The notes below the pieces were generated by a model that saw nothing but the letters and a program-made list of their open reading frames with translations, had not been told where the DNA came from and made no database searches. A stretch of 64,000 bases of DNA. Source: Halomonas campaniensis (lineage in GTDB: Bacteria; Pseudomonadota; Gammaproteobacteria; Pseudomonadales; Halomonadaceae). Positions 17,563 through 28,411 of this stretch are shown here, one piece after another; position 1 is the stretch's first letter, and each line of letters starts with the position of its first letter. A program made the position numbers and the translations under genes. The stretch covers positions 1 through 64,000 of the forward strand of contig NZ_JACHZF010000014.1 in the NCBI RefSeq assembly GCF_014193375.1, written 5' to 3'.

Positions 17563-18150
17563 TCAGTGGCGCCCCGCGGCAACCGGGTCGGCGAGCAGGC
17601 GCTGCGCCAGCCCGGAGACGTGGGGATCCTCCACGCCGAGCGCCTGCAGCGCCTCGGCCAGGTGGAGCAGGTAGTCGCGGTTGGGGCCGCTGGGGCCGTG
17701 GGCCCGGGCGATCTGCTCGGCGATGGCGTCGAGCGGGGCGTCGCCGAGGAAGGCGGCGTTGTCCTCGGTGGCCAGGTAGACCAGGCCCTCGGCGCGGCCG
17801 CCGGCCGGGTCGTCGAAGCACAGGGTGATGACCTCGCGCAGGTAGCCGTTCTTCTCGCGCACATCCAGCGGGGCCAGCACCTCGGGGGTGATGCGATAGG
17901 CCATGCCGTGGCAGCGGGCGCCCGGCTCGCGCGCAAGCGTGGCGACCCGTCCCGGGGCCTCGGGGGTGCCGCGATGGTCGTGGGAGCCCTGCCAGAATCG
18001 CCGCACCCAGCCGTGGATATGGGCCGGGCGGCGCTCGAGGTAGGGAAAGTCGGCCTTCCAGATCAGCGAGCCATAGCCGAACAGCCAGATCTCGTCGTGG
18101 CCGTCGAAGTGGGTCATCTGGCGGTTGAGATGGGTGGTATCGAGTGTCAT
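17563..18150 (-). CDS. chaC: glutathione-specific gamma-glutamylcyclotransferase (ChaC family)
   Basis: ChaC proteins cleave glutathione to 5-oxoproline and Cys-Gly. The 195-residue protein carries the substrate-binding signature WLFGYGSLIWK, the RRFWQGSHDHRGTP segment and the REKNGYLRE motif holding the catalytic Glu. The ATG at 18150 is chosen because the conserved part begins soon after; the upstream in-frame extension has no family similarity. In this window it may link to glutathione use by YqjG. It is divergent from nnrU. Confidence 0.92.
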   Translation of the reverse strand: MTLDTTHLNRQMTHFDGHDEIWLFGYGSLIWKADFPYLERRPAHIHGWVRRFWQGSHDHRGTPEAPGRVATLAREPGARCHGMAYRITPEVLAPLDVREKNGYLREVITLCFDDPAGGRAEGLVYLATEDNAAFLGDAPLDAIAEQIARAHGPSGPNRDYLLHLAEALQALGVEDPHVSGLAQRLLADPVAAGRH

Positions 18151-18262
18151 CCCTCCATGATGCTTTGCCTCGACGGGAAAGTCGAAGGGGGCGTGGGCGA
18201 CGCGGTCACCCGGGTGCGGTAGTCTGGCGGCCTGTCCACTTTCTGCTGATGGAGCCCGACCC

Positions 18263-18829
18263 ATGACCGTGATGATTCTCGGCCTGCTGATCTTCCTGGG
18301 GGTGCATTCGGTACGCATCGTCGCCGACGACTGGCGCAGCGCCCAGATCCGCCGCCTGGGCGAGCTGCCGTGGAAGGCCGCCTACTCCGTGGTCTCCATC
18401 GTCGGCCTGGCGCTGGCGGTCTGGGGCTATGGCCAGATGCGCCTCGACCCCACCTGGGTATGGTTCCCGCCGGTGGGGCTGCGCCACGCCGTGTCGCTGC
18501 TGATGATTCCGGCCTTCATCCTGCTGGTGGCGGCCTATGTGCCGGGCAACCACCTCAAGGTGAAGCTGGGCCACCCGATGATCATCGCCGTGAAGCTGTG
18601 GGCCTTCGCCCACCTGCTGGCCAACGGCCGGCTTGGCGATATCGTCTTCTTCGGCGCCTTCCTGCTGTGGGCGGTATTCGACTTCCGCGCTGCCCGGCGT
18701 CGTCCGGCGCCTGCGGCACCGGCACCGAGCCTGGCCCGAACCGCCATCACCGTTGTCGTCGGCCTGGTCGCCTACACCCTGTTCGCCTTCCACCTGCATG
18801 TCTGGGTCACCGGCGTGCCGGTGATGTGA
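18263..18829 (+). CDS. NnrU family membrane protein
   Basis: The 188-residue protein has five to six predicted membrane spans and the NnrU pattern: ILGLLIFLGVHSVRI, WKAAYSVVSIVGLALAVWGY, YVPGNHLKVKLGHPM and WAFAHLLANG. NnrU was named from nitrate/nitrite reduction regulons, but many copies, as here, are not beside denitrification genes. Conserved histidines suggest heme or metal contact; that is an inference. Confidence 0.9.
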   Translation: MTVMILGLLIFLGVHSVRIVADDWRSAQIRRLGELPWKAAYSVVSIVGLALAVWGYGQMRLDPTWVWFPPVGLRHAVSLLMIPAFILLVAAYVPGNHLKVKLGHPMIIAVKLWAFAHLLANGRLGDIVFFGAFLLWAVFDFRAARRRPAPAAPAPSLARTAITVVVGLVAYTLFAFHLHVWVTGVPVM

Positions 18830-19065
18830 GGCGACGAGCGGGCGACCCTCAGCCCGGTGTCACGGAGACGGCCAGGGCCGCCTCGCGACTGTCGCCCTGG
18901 GGGCCGCAGCAGCGTTGAAGAAATTCCGGAAGGCATAGGGGGGATGCTCTAGGGTTAGGCAGTGGACTGGCTCCGTCATCCAACTGACACCTTGCCGCGC
19001 GATAACGGCAAGGGTCTGCCGGCATGCGGCAGCCCGAGTCCCCAATCTTCATGGAGAACCTCGTC

Positions 19066-20181
19066 ATGACAATCACGCGTCGCCGCTTCCTGCAGGGGTC
19101 CCTGGCCGCCGGGGCCGCCGCCACCCTGCCGTCCTCCTTCTATATCAATCGGGCGATGGCCCGGGAGCCCCTGCGCATCTACGCCTGGGCGGGGTACTTC
19201 ACCGACCGTATGCTGGAGGACTTCACGGAGAAGACCGGCATACCCGCCACCTTCACCCCCTATGGCACCAACGACGAGCTGATGAACTCGCTGCGGGCCA
19301 GTGACGGCAGCGGCTTCGACGTGATCATGCCCACCGTGGACCGGGTGCCCGGCTATCTGGACTTCAACCTGATCCAGCCGCTGGACGAATCGCGCATCAA
19401 CTGGAGTGGTGCCCTGGAGAGCGCCATCGAGGGCTCCGAGGTGGGCGGCGTGGTGGACGGCAAGCGCTATTTCGCCCCCAGCGACTGGGGCACCGAGGCG
19501 ATCACCTGGCACCGCCGCTTCGCCGACGTCGATCGTGCCAACCTCAGCTATGCGGACCTTTGGAACCCCGAGCACGGCCAGGGGGTGACGGTGCGCGGCC
19601 ATTCGGCGCTGGTCGGCATAGGCCTGTGGCTGGAGCGCGAGGGCCGGCTGCCGTTCCCGCTGCTCGACTCCTACAGGAGCGAGGAGGCGATGCGCGCCAA
19701 CTTCGATGTCATCGTCGAGGAGGCGATCAAGCACAAGGCGATGCTGGTGCAGTTCTGGGACACCGAGAACGAGGCCCAGGCCGCCTTTCGCACCAACGGC
19801 GCCATCATCGGCCAGACCTGGGACTCCACCGCCTTCCGCCTGCAGCAGGAGGGCGAGGAGATCGCCTACGGTGCACCGAAGGAGGGGGCGCTCGCCTGGA
19901 TGGAGGGCTTCGTGATTCCCCGCAACGCCCGCAACCCGGATGCCGTCTACGAGCTGATCAACTGGTACTACACCCCCGAGGCGGGCGCGATGTTCGTCGA
20001 GGCCACCGGCTACAACTCCACCGCCAAGGGGGCCACCGAGCTGTTGCCCGAGGCGACGCGCCAGTTCTTCACCGACTCCTACACCGAGCAGGACCTGGCC
20101 AACCTCTGGTGGTGGCCGATCCAGGAGCCCTGGTACGTGGCCCTGCGCAACGAGTATCAGGACCGCTACCTTTCCGCCTGA
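19066..20181 (+). CDS. potD: Tat-exported polyamine-type ABC substrate-binding protein
   Basis: The 371-residue protein belongs to the PotD/PotF family (LRIYAWAGYFTDRMLEDF, TPYGTNDELMNSL, FDVIMPTVDRV, RYFAPSDWGTEAI, and the tryptophan-rich LWWWPIQEPW). It begins with a twin-arginine signal (TITRRRFLQGSLAAGAA) rather than a plain Sec peptide, so it is probably exported folded. It is first in a four-gene operon with ATPase and two permeases. Substrate is likely putrescine, spermidine or a related amine, but this is inferred from family. ATG 19066 is preferred; 19051 is an alternative. Confidence 0.88.
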   Translation: MTITRRRFLQGSLAAGAAATLPSSFYINRAMAREPLRIYAWAGYFTDRMLEDFTEKTGIPATFTPYGTNDELMNSLRASDGSGFDVIMPTVDRVPGYLDFNLIQPLDESRINWSGALESAIEGSEVGGVVDGKRYFAPSDWGTEAITWHRRFADVDRANLSYADLWNPEHGQGVTVRGHSALVGIGLWLEREGRLPFPLLDSYRSEEAMRANFDVIVEEAIKHKAMLVQFWDTENEAQAAFRTNGAIIGQTWDSTAFRLQQEGEEIAYGAPKEGALAWMEGFVIPRNARNPDAVYELINWYYTPEAGAMFVEATGYNSTAKGATELLPEATRQFFTDSYTEQDLANLWWWPIQEPWYVALRNEYQDRYLSA

Positions 20182-20208
20182 CCGCGGGGCGTCGACAGCG
20201 AGGTGACC

Positions 20209-21366
20209 ATGGACGGAAGCGTCCGGCTGGAGGAGTTGGTGATGCGCTTCGGCGACTTCACCGCCATCGAGAGGACGTCGTTGACCATCGAGTCGGGAGA
20301 GTTCTTCAGCTTCCTCGGCCCCTCGGGCTGCGGCAAGACCACCCTGCTCAATCTCATCAGCGGCTTCCTCACCCCCAGCGAGGGACAGGTGTTCATCGGC
20401 GGCGAGCCCATGGCCGGAGTGCCGGTGAACCGCCGCCCCACGGCGATGATCTTCCAGAACCTGGCGCTCTTTCCGCTGATGTCGGTGTTCGACAACATCG
20501 AGTTCGGCCTCGAGGTGCGCGGGGTCGACAGGAAGACGCGTCGCGCCACCGCCGAGCACCTGCTGGCACTGGTGGCCCTGGAGGGGGTGGGCGAGCGCCG
20601 GGTCACGGAACTCTCCGGCGGCCAGCGCCAGCGGGTGGCTATCGCCCGGGCGCTGGCGGTGGAGCCACGCGTGCTGCTGCTCGACGAGCCGCTCTCCGCG
20701 CTGGATCTCAAGCTGCGCCAGCATATGCGCAGCGAACTCAAGGCGATCCAGCGCAAGACCGGCATCACCTTTATCTATATCACCCACGACCAGGGCGAGG
20801 CGCTGACCATGTCCGACCGGGTGGCGGTCATGTCGGCGGGGCGTATCCAGCAGGTGGCCGACCCCATGACGCTCTATCGGCGCCCGGCCACCGGCTTCGT
20901 GGCCGCCTTCGTCGGCGAGAACAACCGCATCGAGGCGAAGGTGATCGAGCGTCTTGGCGAGCGGGTGCGCCTCGACGCGGGTGCCCTGGGCGAGCTGGAG
21001 GGGCACGTGGGGAAGGAAGCCGGCCTGGGCGGCGGGGCGCTGGTGTCGCTCTACGTGCGGCCCGAGCAGCTGCGTCCGGTGAGCGCCGGCGCCTCGGGCC
21101 CGACCCTGGCCGGCCGCGTCGAGGCGGTGCACTTCGAGGGCGCTGCGCTGATGGTGCAGGTGGGCCTCGATGGCTCCGGCGAGCGCCTGCGGGTGCAGCT
21201 CGGCAGCGAGGTCTCCCGCACCTTCGCCGACGGCCTGGCGCCCGGTGTCTCCCTGACCCTGGGCTACGACCCGGCCGAGACGGTGGTGCTGCCGCGGGAC
21301 GACGGGTCCCTCGTCGACGCGGCGACCGGCGAGGTGGTCGCGGCGGAGGGGGGGAGCCATGTTTAG
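20209..21366 (+). CDS. potA: polyamine-type ABC transporter ATP-binding protein
   Basis: The 385-residue ATPase has Walker A GPSGCGKTTLL, the ABC signature LSGGQRQRVAIARAL, Walker B LLLDEPLSALD and the switch His (ITHDQGE). A C-terminal TOBE-like regulatory domain follows (GENNRIEAKVIERLG onward), as in PotA. GAGGTG precedes the ATG at 20209; the GTG at 20203 is less likely. The gene overlaps the permease gene by 8 bp, so translation is probably coupled. Confidence 0.93.
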   Translation: MDGSVRLEELVMRFGDFTAIERTSLTIESGEFFSFLGPSGCGKTTLLNLISGFLTPSEGQVFIGGEPMAGVPVNRRPTAMIFQNLALFPLMSVFDNIEFGLEVRGVDRKTRRATAEHLLALVALEGVGERRVTELSGGQRQRVAIARALAVEPRVLLLDEPLSALDLKLRQHMRSELKAIQRKTGITFIYITHDQGEALTMSDRVAVMSAGRIQQVADPMTLYRRPATGFVAAFVGENNRIEAKVIERLGERVRLDAGALGELEGHVGKEAGLGGGALVSLYVRPEQLRPVSAGASGPTLAGRVEAVHFEGAALMVQVGLDGSGERLRVQLGSEVSRTFADGLAPGVSLTLGYDPAETVVLPRDDGSLVDAATGEVVAAEGGSHV

Positions 21367-22246
21367 GCAGCTGCGTGCCCGCTTCGGGGGGCCGCTGGCG
21401 GCGGCCATCCTCGCCCTGCTGGGCATCTGGCTGATCGTCATGGTGACCCTGCCGCAGCTGCAGATGATCGAATACTCGCTGCGTCCCAACCTGCTGCCGG
21501 CGCAGCTGGGCGGCCCCGACGATCGGCTGACCCTGGCCAACTACGCGACCCTGTTCAACAACGAGATCCACCGGGCGATCTTCTTCAAGACGCTCTGGTC
21601 GAGCGTGCTGGTGACCCTGCTGACCCTGGGGGTCAGCTACCCGCTGGCCTGGTACCTGGCCAAGGTGGCCACCCCTCGCCAGGCCGCGCTCTGCCTGCTG
21701 CTGCTGATCATCCCGTTCTGGATCAACGAGATCCTGCGCACCTACTCCTGGTTCATCATCCTGGCGTTTCGCGGGCCCCTCAACGAGGTGCTGATGATGC
21801 TCGGGCTGATCGACCGGCCGATCCGCTTCCTCAGCGGAGATGGCGGGGTGATGGTGGGCATGGTCTATGCCTACATCCTGTTCATGGTCTTCCCCGTCTA
21901 CAACGCCATCGAGAGCCTCGACGACAACCAGGTGCGGGCCGCCCGTGACCTGGGGGCCGGCACGATCCGCACCCATCGGCGCATCGTCATCCCCCACGCC
22001 AAGCCGGGCATCGCCACCGGCTGCATCATGACCTTCATGCTGGCGGCGGGGAGCTACGCGGTGCCGGCGCTGCTCGGCTCGCCGGGCAGCCGCTGGTTCA
22101 CCCAGATCATCTACAACTGGTTCTTCGAGGGCGGCAACTGGAACCAGGGGGCGGCCTACGCCTTCCTGCTGCTGGTGCTGTGCATCGGCTTCATGTCGCT
22201 GGTGATGCGGGTCTTCAAGGTGGGCCTGGGAGACATCGCGAAATGA
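21359..22246 (+). CDS. potB: polyamine-type ABC transporter permease, PotB-like
   Basis: The 295-residue protein has six predicted membrane segments and the inner-membrane permease loop that contacts the ATPase (AARDLGAGTIRTHRRIVIPHAKPGI). NEILRTYSWFIIL is typical of PotB-type permeases. It starts inside the end of potA and is followed after 13 bp by the second permease. Confidence 0.92.
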   Translation: MFRQLRARFGGPLAAAILALLGIWLIVMVTLPQLQMIEYSLRPNLLPAQLGGPDDRLTLANYATLFNNEIHRAIFFKTLWSSVLVTLLTLGVSYPLAWYLAKVATPRQAALCLLLLIIPFWINEILRTYSWFIILAFRGPLNEVLMMLGLIDRPIRFLSGDGGVMVGMVYAYILFMVFPVYNAIESLDDNQVRAARDLGAGTIRTHRRIVIPHAKPGIATGCIMTFMLAAGSYAVPALLGSPGSRWFTQIIYNWFFEGGNWNQGAAYAFLLLVLCIGFMSLVMRVFKVGLGDIAK

Positions 22247-22259
22247 CGAGGAGACCGGC

Positions 22260-23066
22260 ATGAGCTCTCAGCGTCTGATGGCCTTCGGGCTCCGCTTCTA
22301 CGTGGTGGTCTTCTTCGGCTACCTGTTCCTGCCGCTGGCGATCATGGCGGCGGCGACCTTCAACGACAGCCGCTTTCCCACGGTCACCCCCTGGGACGGC
22401 ACCACCCTGCGCTGGTTCGGTGAACTCTGGGCGGACGGCGGCATGTGGCAGGCCTTGACCAACAGCCTGATCGTGGCCGTCGGCGTGCTGGTGGTGGCGG
22501 TGCCCATCGGGATCGCCACCGCGCTGTTCCTCAACACCGTCTCGAGCCGAGCCAAGCCGTTCCTCTATGCGCTGATCCTCTCGCCGCTGCTCACCCCGGG
22601 GGTGATCATCGGCATCTCCACGCTGATCTTCTGGCGACAGTGGGGGGTGAGCGGGGGCATCTTCCTCACCGTGTTGGGGCAGGCCACCTTCATCGCCGCC
22701 TACGTGATGCTGATGGTCACCGCGCGCCTGCAGCGCTTCGATCGCACCATGGAGCGGGCCGCCCTCGACCTCGGCGCCAGCCAGTGGCAGATGTTCCGGC
22801 GCATCCTGCTGCCCTTCCTCAAGCCGGCAATCCTGTCGGCGGCGGTGATCGCCTTCCTGCAGTCCTTCGAGAACTACAACACCACCCTCTTCGTGGTCGG
22901 CTACGACACTACCCTGACCGTCTACATCGCCTCCAAGGTGCGCACGGGGCTCACCCCGGCGGTCAACGCCCTGGGGCTGATCCTGATCCTCGTGACCGTG
23001 CTGCTGGCGATTGCCTACGAGGTCAAGCGGCGCCGTGAGGCGGCCCGCCAGGATGTTCAGGCCTGA
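22260..23066 (+). CDS. potC: polyamine-type ABC transporter permease, PotC-like
   Basis: The 268-residue second permease of the importer has six predicted membrane spans and the EAA loop (AALDLGASQWQMFRRILLPFLKP). FENYNTTLFVVGYDTTL and NPALNALG-like TPAVNALGLI segments are typical of PotC. GAGGAGACCGGC precedes the ATG. The last codons overlap the 3' end of the convergent tauE gene by 10 bp. Confidence 0.92.
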   Translation: MSSQRLMAFGLRFYVVVFFGYLFLPLAIMAAATFNDSRFPTVTPWDGTTLRWFGELWADGGMWQALTNSLIVAVGVLVVAVPIGIATALFLNTVSSRAKPFLYALILSPLLTPGVIIGISTLIFWRQWGVSGGIFLTVLGQATFIAAYVMLMVTARLQRFDRTMERAALDLGASQWQMFRRILLPFLKPAILSAAVIAFLQSFENYNTTLFVVGYDTTLTVYIASKVRTGLTPAVNALGLILILVTVLLAIAYEVKRRREAARQDVQA

Positions 23067-23845
23067 CCCGTCGGCGCCAGTAGCCCCACCACGCTGACCA
23101 GGATGAGCACCGCGCCGAGCACCCGGAAATAGAGGTTGGTGCGGCTGGCCAGCATGTAGCGATGGGCGCGCTCGCCGACCAGGTGGCCGACCAGCGCGCA
23201 GGGCAGCAGCCACAGCTGGTGGACGAGCTGCAGGTCGACGCCGGCCACCACGAACGAGACCATCTTGATCAGCACCAGGATGAACCACAGCACGAACAGC
23301 GTATCGCGCAGCTGGTGGGCCGCCACGTGGGTGGCGAACACCGCGATGATCAGCGGCGCGCCGATCAGCGAGGTGCCGCTGACGTAGCCGCCCAGGGCCA
23401 GCAGCAGGGCATCCAGGTAGCGGTTGTTGCTGCGGAAGGGCTTGTCGAGCACGTAGCCCACCGCGTAGACCAGCACGATCACGAAGATGATGCTGGTCAT
23501 CACGTTGCCGGGCAGGGTCAGCAGGCCCACCACGCCGATCAGCTTGGGGATGATCATCACCTTCATGGCGCGCCGCAGGTAGGTCCAGTCGATATTGCCC
23601 TCGGCCGGGGCCTGGCCGCCGTTCTCGGCCACCAGCTGGCGGTGGCCGCGCCAGGCGATCCAGCTGGAGAAGATCATCAGGTGGATGGCGATGATCGGCA
23701 GGAAGACCAGCGGTTCGTCGTGCACCAGCAGCAGGAAGGGCAGCGACAGCACCGCGCCACCGAAGCCGAGGCTGGTGCGGACGAAGCCGCTCCACACGAA
23801 GATCAGCCCGATCAGGGTCAGCTGGAGGGCGGAAAGCTCGGCCAT
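23057..23845 (-). CDS. TauE/SafE family anion exporter
   Basis: The 262-residue protein has seven to eight predicted membrane spans and the TauE/SafE pattern (FVRTSLGFGGAVLSLPFLLL near the start; GGYVSGTSLIGAPLIIAVF in the middle). The family moves sulfite, sulfoacetate or other organic anions; the substrate here is unknown. CAGGAG lies twelve bases before the ATG. It follows the lysR gene on the same strand after 68 bp occupied by a triple 20-bp repeat, so cotranscription with lysR is likely. Confidence 0.9.
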   Translation of the reverse strand: MAELSALQLTLIGLIFVWSGFVRTSLGFGGAVLSLPFLLLVHDEPLVFLPIIAIHLMIFSSWIAWRGHRQLVAENGGQAPAEGNIDWTYLRRAMKVMIIPKLIGVVGLLTLPGNVMTSIIFVIVLVYAVGYVLDKPFRSNNRYLDALLLALGGYVSGTSLIGAPLIIAVFATHVAAHQLRDTLFVLWFILVLIKMVSFVVAGVDLQLVHQLWLLPCALVGHLVGERAHRYMLASRTNLYFRVLGAVLILVSVVGLLAPTGQA

Positions 23846-23860
23846 CGGCGTGTTGTCTCC

Positions 23861-23920
23861 TGGTGGTTAGCGATCATGGCTAGTGGTTAGCGATCATGGC
23901 TAGTGGTTAGCGATCATGGC
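23861..23920 (-). repeat. three tandem 20-bp repeats carrying MIANH mini-ORFs at the lysR-tauE junction
   Basis: Three tandem 20-bp copies occupy 23861-23880, 23881-23900 and 23901-23920; the last two are identical and the first differs at one or two bases. On the minus strand each copy contains ATGATCGCTAACCAC. The first ATG (23917) overlaps the lysR stop as ATGA and encodes MIANH then TAG (23900-23917). The second copy repeats this (23880-23897). The third reads on through the tauE ribosome binding site and overlaps the tauE start out of frame (23818-23877). The period is not a multiple of three. Confidence 0.9.
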
Positions 23921-24822
23921 GGCGGCGCGCCCCAGACCCCGTCGAGCACTTCCAGCGCCTCGGCGATCACCGCCTCCTCGCCGCGGTCGCGCCGCCAGAT
24001 GAAGCTGAGCGCGCAGGGCAGCCGAACCCCCTCGGCCACTACCAGCCCGCGCTCCTGGCGCTCGGCCATGGCCAGGGCGTCGCGGGCCAGGCTGAGGCCC
24101 ACCCCGGCGCGGACCAGGTCGAGCATGCAGGCCTCCTGGTCCACCTGGGCGACCCCGTTGGGGACGAGGCCCAGCGGGTCGAGGACGCCGTGCAGCAGCC
24201 TGTGGTGCACGGAATCCGCCGGCGTGACGATCCACGGCAGGGCGGCCAGGCTCGCCCAGTCGGTGCGGGCCAGCCGGCTCGCCCAGCCGGCCGGCGCGAT
24301 GACGTGGTAGTGGAAGTGGGTCAGCTCCCGGTGGGCGACCTCGGCGGCGTCCCCGTCGGGGCCCTCGCCGGGCGGGGCCAGGAAGAAGCCCACGTCCAGC
24401 TCGCCGCGGCGTACCCGCTCCAGGACGCTGCCGCTCATGCCGTGGGACAGCTCCGTCTCGAGCTGGGGGGCGCGCTCCACCAGGCGGTGCAGGAAGGCGC
24501 CCAGGCGGATGAACTCCGGGTCGACGATGGTACCGATCTTCAGTCGGCCGCGGAGGGTGCTGTGCAGGGCGCGGGCGCTCTGGTCGAAGGCGGCCACGGC
24601 GGCCAGGGCCTTCTCGGCGGCGGGCAGCAGTGCCTGACCATCCTCGGTGAGCGCGAGCCCCTTGGGCCGTCGCCGGAACAGGGTGAGGCCGAGACCCGCC
24701 TGGAACTGCTTGAGCTTGAGGCTCACCGCCGGCTGGGTCAGGTGCAGCCGCTCGGCGGCCCGGGAGACGCTGCCCTCCCGGGCCACGCTGACGAAGGCGC
24801 GCAGGGCCTGGAGATCCTGCAT
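23914..24822 (-). CDS. LysR-family transcriptional regulator
   Basis: The 302-residue protein has an N-terminal helix-turn-helix (VAREGSVSRAAERLHLTQPAVSL is split over residues 13-35) followed by GLTLFRRRPKGLALTEDGQ and a LysR effector domain (LKIGTIVDPEFIRLG, GELDVGFFLAPPGEG, AGVGLSLARDAL). It is divergent from mmsA across 179 bp and upstream of tauE on its own strand, so either could be its target. The ligand is unknown. The stop codon overlaps the first MIANH start. Confidence 0.92.
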   Translation of the reverse strand: MQDLQALRAFVSVAREGSVSRAAERLHLTQPAVSLKLKQFQAGLGLTLFRRRPKGLALTEDGQALLPAAEKALAAVAAFDQSARALHSTLRGRLKIGTIVDPEFIRLGAFLHRLVERAPQLETELSHGMSGSVLERVRRGELDVGFFLAPPGEGPDGDAAEVAHRELTHFHYHVIAPAGWASRLARTDWASLAALPWIVTPADSVHHRLLHGVLDPLGLVPNGVAQVDQEACMLDLVRAGVGLSLARDALAMAERQERGLVVAEGVRLPCALSFIWRRDRGEEAVIAEALEVLDGVWGAPPP

Positions 24823-25001
24823 GGAAGCCTCCTTGGTATTCGCTGTGATATCAGCTGAACTTATACGCTGGTTTTGAATTACTCAATTGATCCTGGCGGG
24901 GATCGCGCTAGTCTGGGCAGTCACAGACGTGCGCCTGCCCTGACGAGGCCGACGAATGGCGCGCTTCCGGAGCACGCAGAGCGATAACAGACGAGGCCAC
25001 C
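24823..25001. promoter_or_regulatory. divergent promoter region, lysR / mmsA
   Basis: The 179-bp region separates divergent lysR and mmsA and is AT-richer than its surroundings around 24845-24895. It includes TTGA-N5-TCAA (24874-24886), a short dyad of the kind LysR proteins bind. The mmsA ribosome binding site is weak (ACGAGGCC). Exact promoters cannot be assigned. Confidence 0.45.
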
Positions 25002-26513
<1,512 letters not shown>

Positions 26514-26540
26514 GGTTTCGCAGGCTAGCATGAAACTGCC

Positions 26541-26678
26541 CTGTGGGAGCCCGGGTCCCCCGGGCGAATGGCGCCGCAGGCGCCCGGCGGTGTTAGTGAG
26601 ATTAGTATCTTCCGCCAGGAGCCCTTCGGTCTCCATTCGTCGAAGCGTCGAACCGCGGGCACAGTCCAGCTCCCACAT
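26541..26678. repeat. REP-like palindromic element between mmsA and GMC gene
   Basis: CTGTGGGAGCCCGGGTCCCC followed by CGGGCGAATGG (26541-26571) is an imperfect palindrome nearly identical to the reverse complement of 52521-52550. A second inverted remnant, AGCTCCCACA (26668-26677), lies downstream. A palindromic GGCGCC-GCA-GGCGCC sits between. This is the layout of a degenerate REP doublet. It may also act as a transcript-end structure after mmsA. Confidence 0.75.
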
Positions 26679-26761
26679 TGAGTTCTCAGCCATGAACAGG
26701 GCTCACGCCAGTTTGCGACATAAGCAGTACGAGCCACCATTTGCCGTAGTGAGAGTACGCC

Positions 26762-28411
26762 ATGGCTGACCAGGAATTCGACTATATCGTGGTGGGGGCC
26801 GGCACCGCCGGCTGCCTGCTGGCCAACCGCCTGAGCGCCGACCCGGCCAACCGGGTGCTGCTGATCGAGGCGGGTGGTCGCGACAACTACCACTGGATCC
26901 ATATCCCGGTGGGCTACCTCTACTGCATCGACAACCCGCGCACCGACTGGCGCTTCCGCACCGAGCCCGACCCCGGCCTCAACGGCCGCTCGCTGATCTA
27001 CCCGCGGGGCAAGACCCTGGGCGGCTGCTCGAGCATCAACGGCATGCTCTACATCCGCGGCCAGGCCCGCGACTACGACGGCTGGGCCGAGCTCACCGGC
27101 GATGACGCCTGGCGCTGGGAGAACTGCCTGCCGGACTTCATGAGGCACGAGGACCACCATCGCCTGGATGCGCCCGGCCAGGCCGATGCCGCCCATCGTG
27201 ACTTCCACGGCCACGGCGGCGAGTGGCGGGTCGAGAAGCAGCGCCTCAGCTGGCAGGTACTGGACGACTTCGCCACGGCGGCCGTGGAGGCCGGTATCCC
27301 GCGCACCGAGGACTTCAACCGCGGCGACAACGAGGGGGTCGACTACTTCGAGGTCAACCAGCGCAAGGGCTGGCGCTGGAACACCTCCAAGGCCTTCCTG
27401 CGTGGCGCCGAGACCCGCGGCAACCTGACCCTGTGGCACTCCAGCCAGGTGCTTGGGCTCGAGCTTCAGCAACGCGAGGGCGGCGAGCCCCGCTGCACCG
27501 GCGTGCGCGTCGAGCGCGGTGGCGAGGAGGTGGTCGCCCGGGCGGGGCGCGAGGTGATCCTCGCCGCCGGCGCCATCGGCTCGCCGCAGCTGCTGCAGCT
27601 CTCCGGCATCGGCCCGGCGGACCTGCTGGCGGAACATGAGATCCCCGTGGCGGTCGATCTGCCCGGGGTGGGCGAGAACCTGCAGGACCACCTGCAGATC
27701 CGCTCGGTCTATCGCGTCAGCGGGGCGAAGACCCTCAACACCATGGCCAACTCCCTGGTGGGCAAGGCGAAGATCGGCCTGGAGTATGCGCTCAGGCGAT
27801 CCGGCCCGATGAGCATGGCGCCCTCCCAGCTGTGCGCCTTCACCCGCAGCAGCGACGACTATGTGCATCCCAATATCGAGTACCACGTCCAGCCGCTGAG
27901 CCTGGAGGCCTTCGGGCAGCCGCTGCACGACTTCCCGGCGATCACGGCGAGCGTCTGCAACCTCAACCCGACCAGCCGCGGCACGGTGCGCATCAGGAGC
28001 GCCGACCCGCGCCAGGCCCCGGCCATCGCGCCCAACTACCTGAGCACCCCGGAGGATCGCAAGGTGGCGGCTGACTCGCTGCGGGTCACCCGGCGCATCG
28101 CCGTGCAGCCGGCCTTCGCGAGGTATTCGCCCGAGGAGGTCAAGCCGGGCCTGGAGTACCAGAGCGACGATGACCTGGCCCGCCTGGCGGGGGACATCGG
28201 CACCACCATCTTCCACCCGGTGGGCACGGCGAAGATGGGCCGCGACGACGACCCCATGGCGGTGGTGGATTCCCGCCTGCGCGTGCGCGGGGTCAGGGGG
28301 CTGCGGGTGGTGGATGCCAGCGTCATGCCCACCATCACCAGCGGCAACACCAACTCGCCGACCCTGATGATCGCCGAGAAGGCCGCGGGGTGGATCCTGG
28401 TCGGGGAGTAA
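26762..28411 (+). CDS. GMC-family FAD oxidoreductase (alcohol/choline dehydrogenase type)
   Basis: The 549-residue flavoprotein has the Rossmann FAD site [19 protein letters not shown] at the N-terminus, the GMC signature [19 protein letters not shown], the second signature [16 protein letters not shown] and C-terminal catalytic His and Asn ([28 protein letters not shown]). GMC dehydrogenases oxidise choline, alcohols or polyethylene glycol; the substrate here is not decided by sequence. It follows mmsA by 248 bp, so the pair may serve one catabolic route, though the REP element separates them. Confidence 0.92.
   Translation: MADQEFDYIVVGAGTAGCLLANRLSADPANRVLLIEAGGRDNYHWIHIPVGYLYCIDNPRTDWRFRTEPDPGLNGRSLIYPRGKTLGGCSSINGMLYIRGQARDYDGWAELTGDDAWRWENCLPDFMRHEDHHRLDAPGQADAAHRDFHGHGGEWRVEKQRLSWQVLDDFATAAVEAGIPRTEDFNRGDNEGVDYFEVNQRKGWRWNTSKAFLRGAETRGNLTLWHSSQVLGLELQQREGGEPRCTGVRVERGGEEVVARAGREVILAAGAIGSPQLLQLSGIGPADLLAEHEIPVAVDLPGVGENLQDHLQIRSVYRVSGAKTLNTMANSLVGKAKIGLEYALRRSGPMSMAPSQLCAFTRSSDDYVHPNIEYHVQPLSLEAFGQPLHDFPAITASVCNLNPTSRGTVRIRSADPRQAPAIAPNYLSTPEDRKVAADSLRVTRRIAVQPAFARYSPEEVKPGLEYQSDDDLARLAGDIGTTIFHPVGTAKMGRDDDPMAVVDSRLRVRGVRGLRVVDASVMPTITSGNTNSPTLMIAEKAAGWILVGE

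Noticed and set aside
18976..21540. An 854-codon open frame on the minus strand opposite the polyamine transporter genes
   Set aside because: It is a GC-rich antisense shadow: low-complexity His/Ala/Gly-rich translation, no family motifs, and intact potD and potA motifs on the other strand.
23861..23920. Possible CRISPR array
   Set aside because: The three 20-bp copies are directly adjacent with no spacers.
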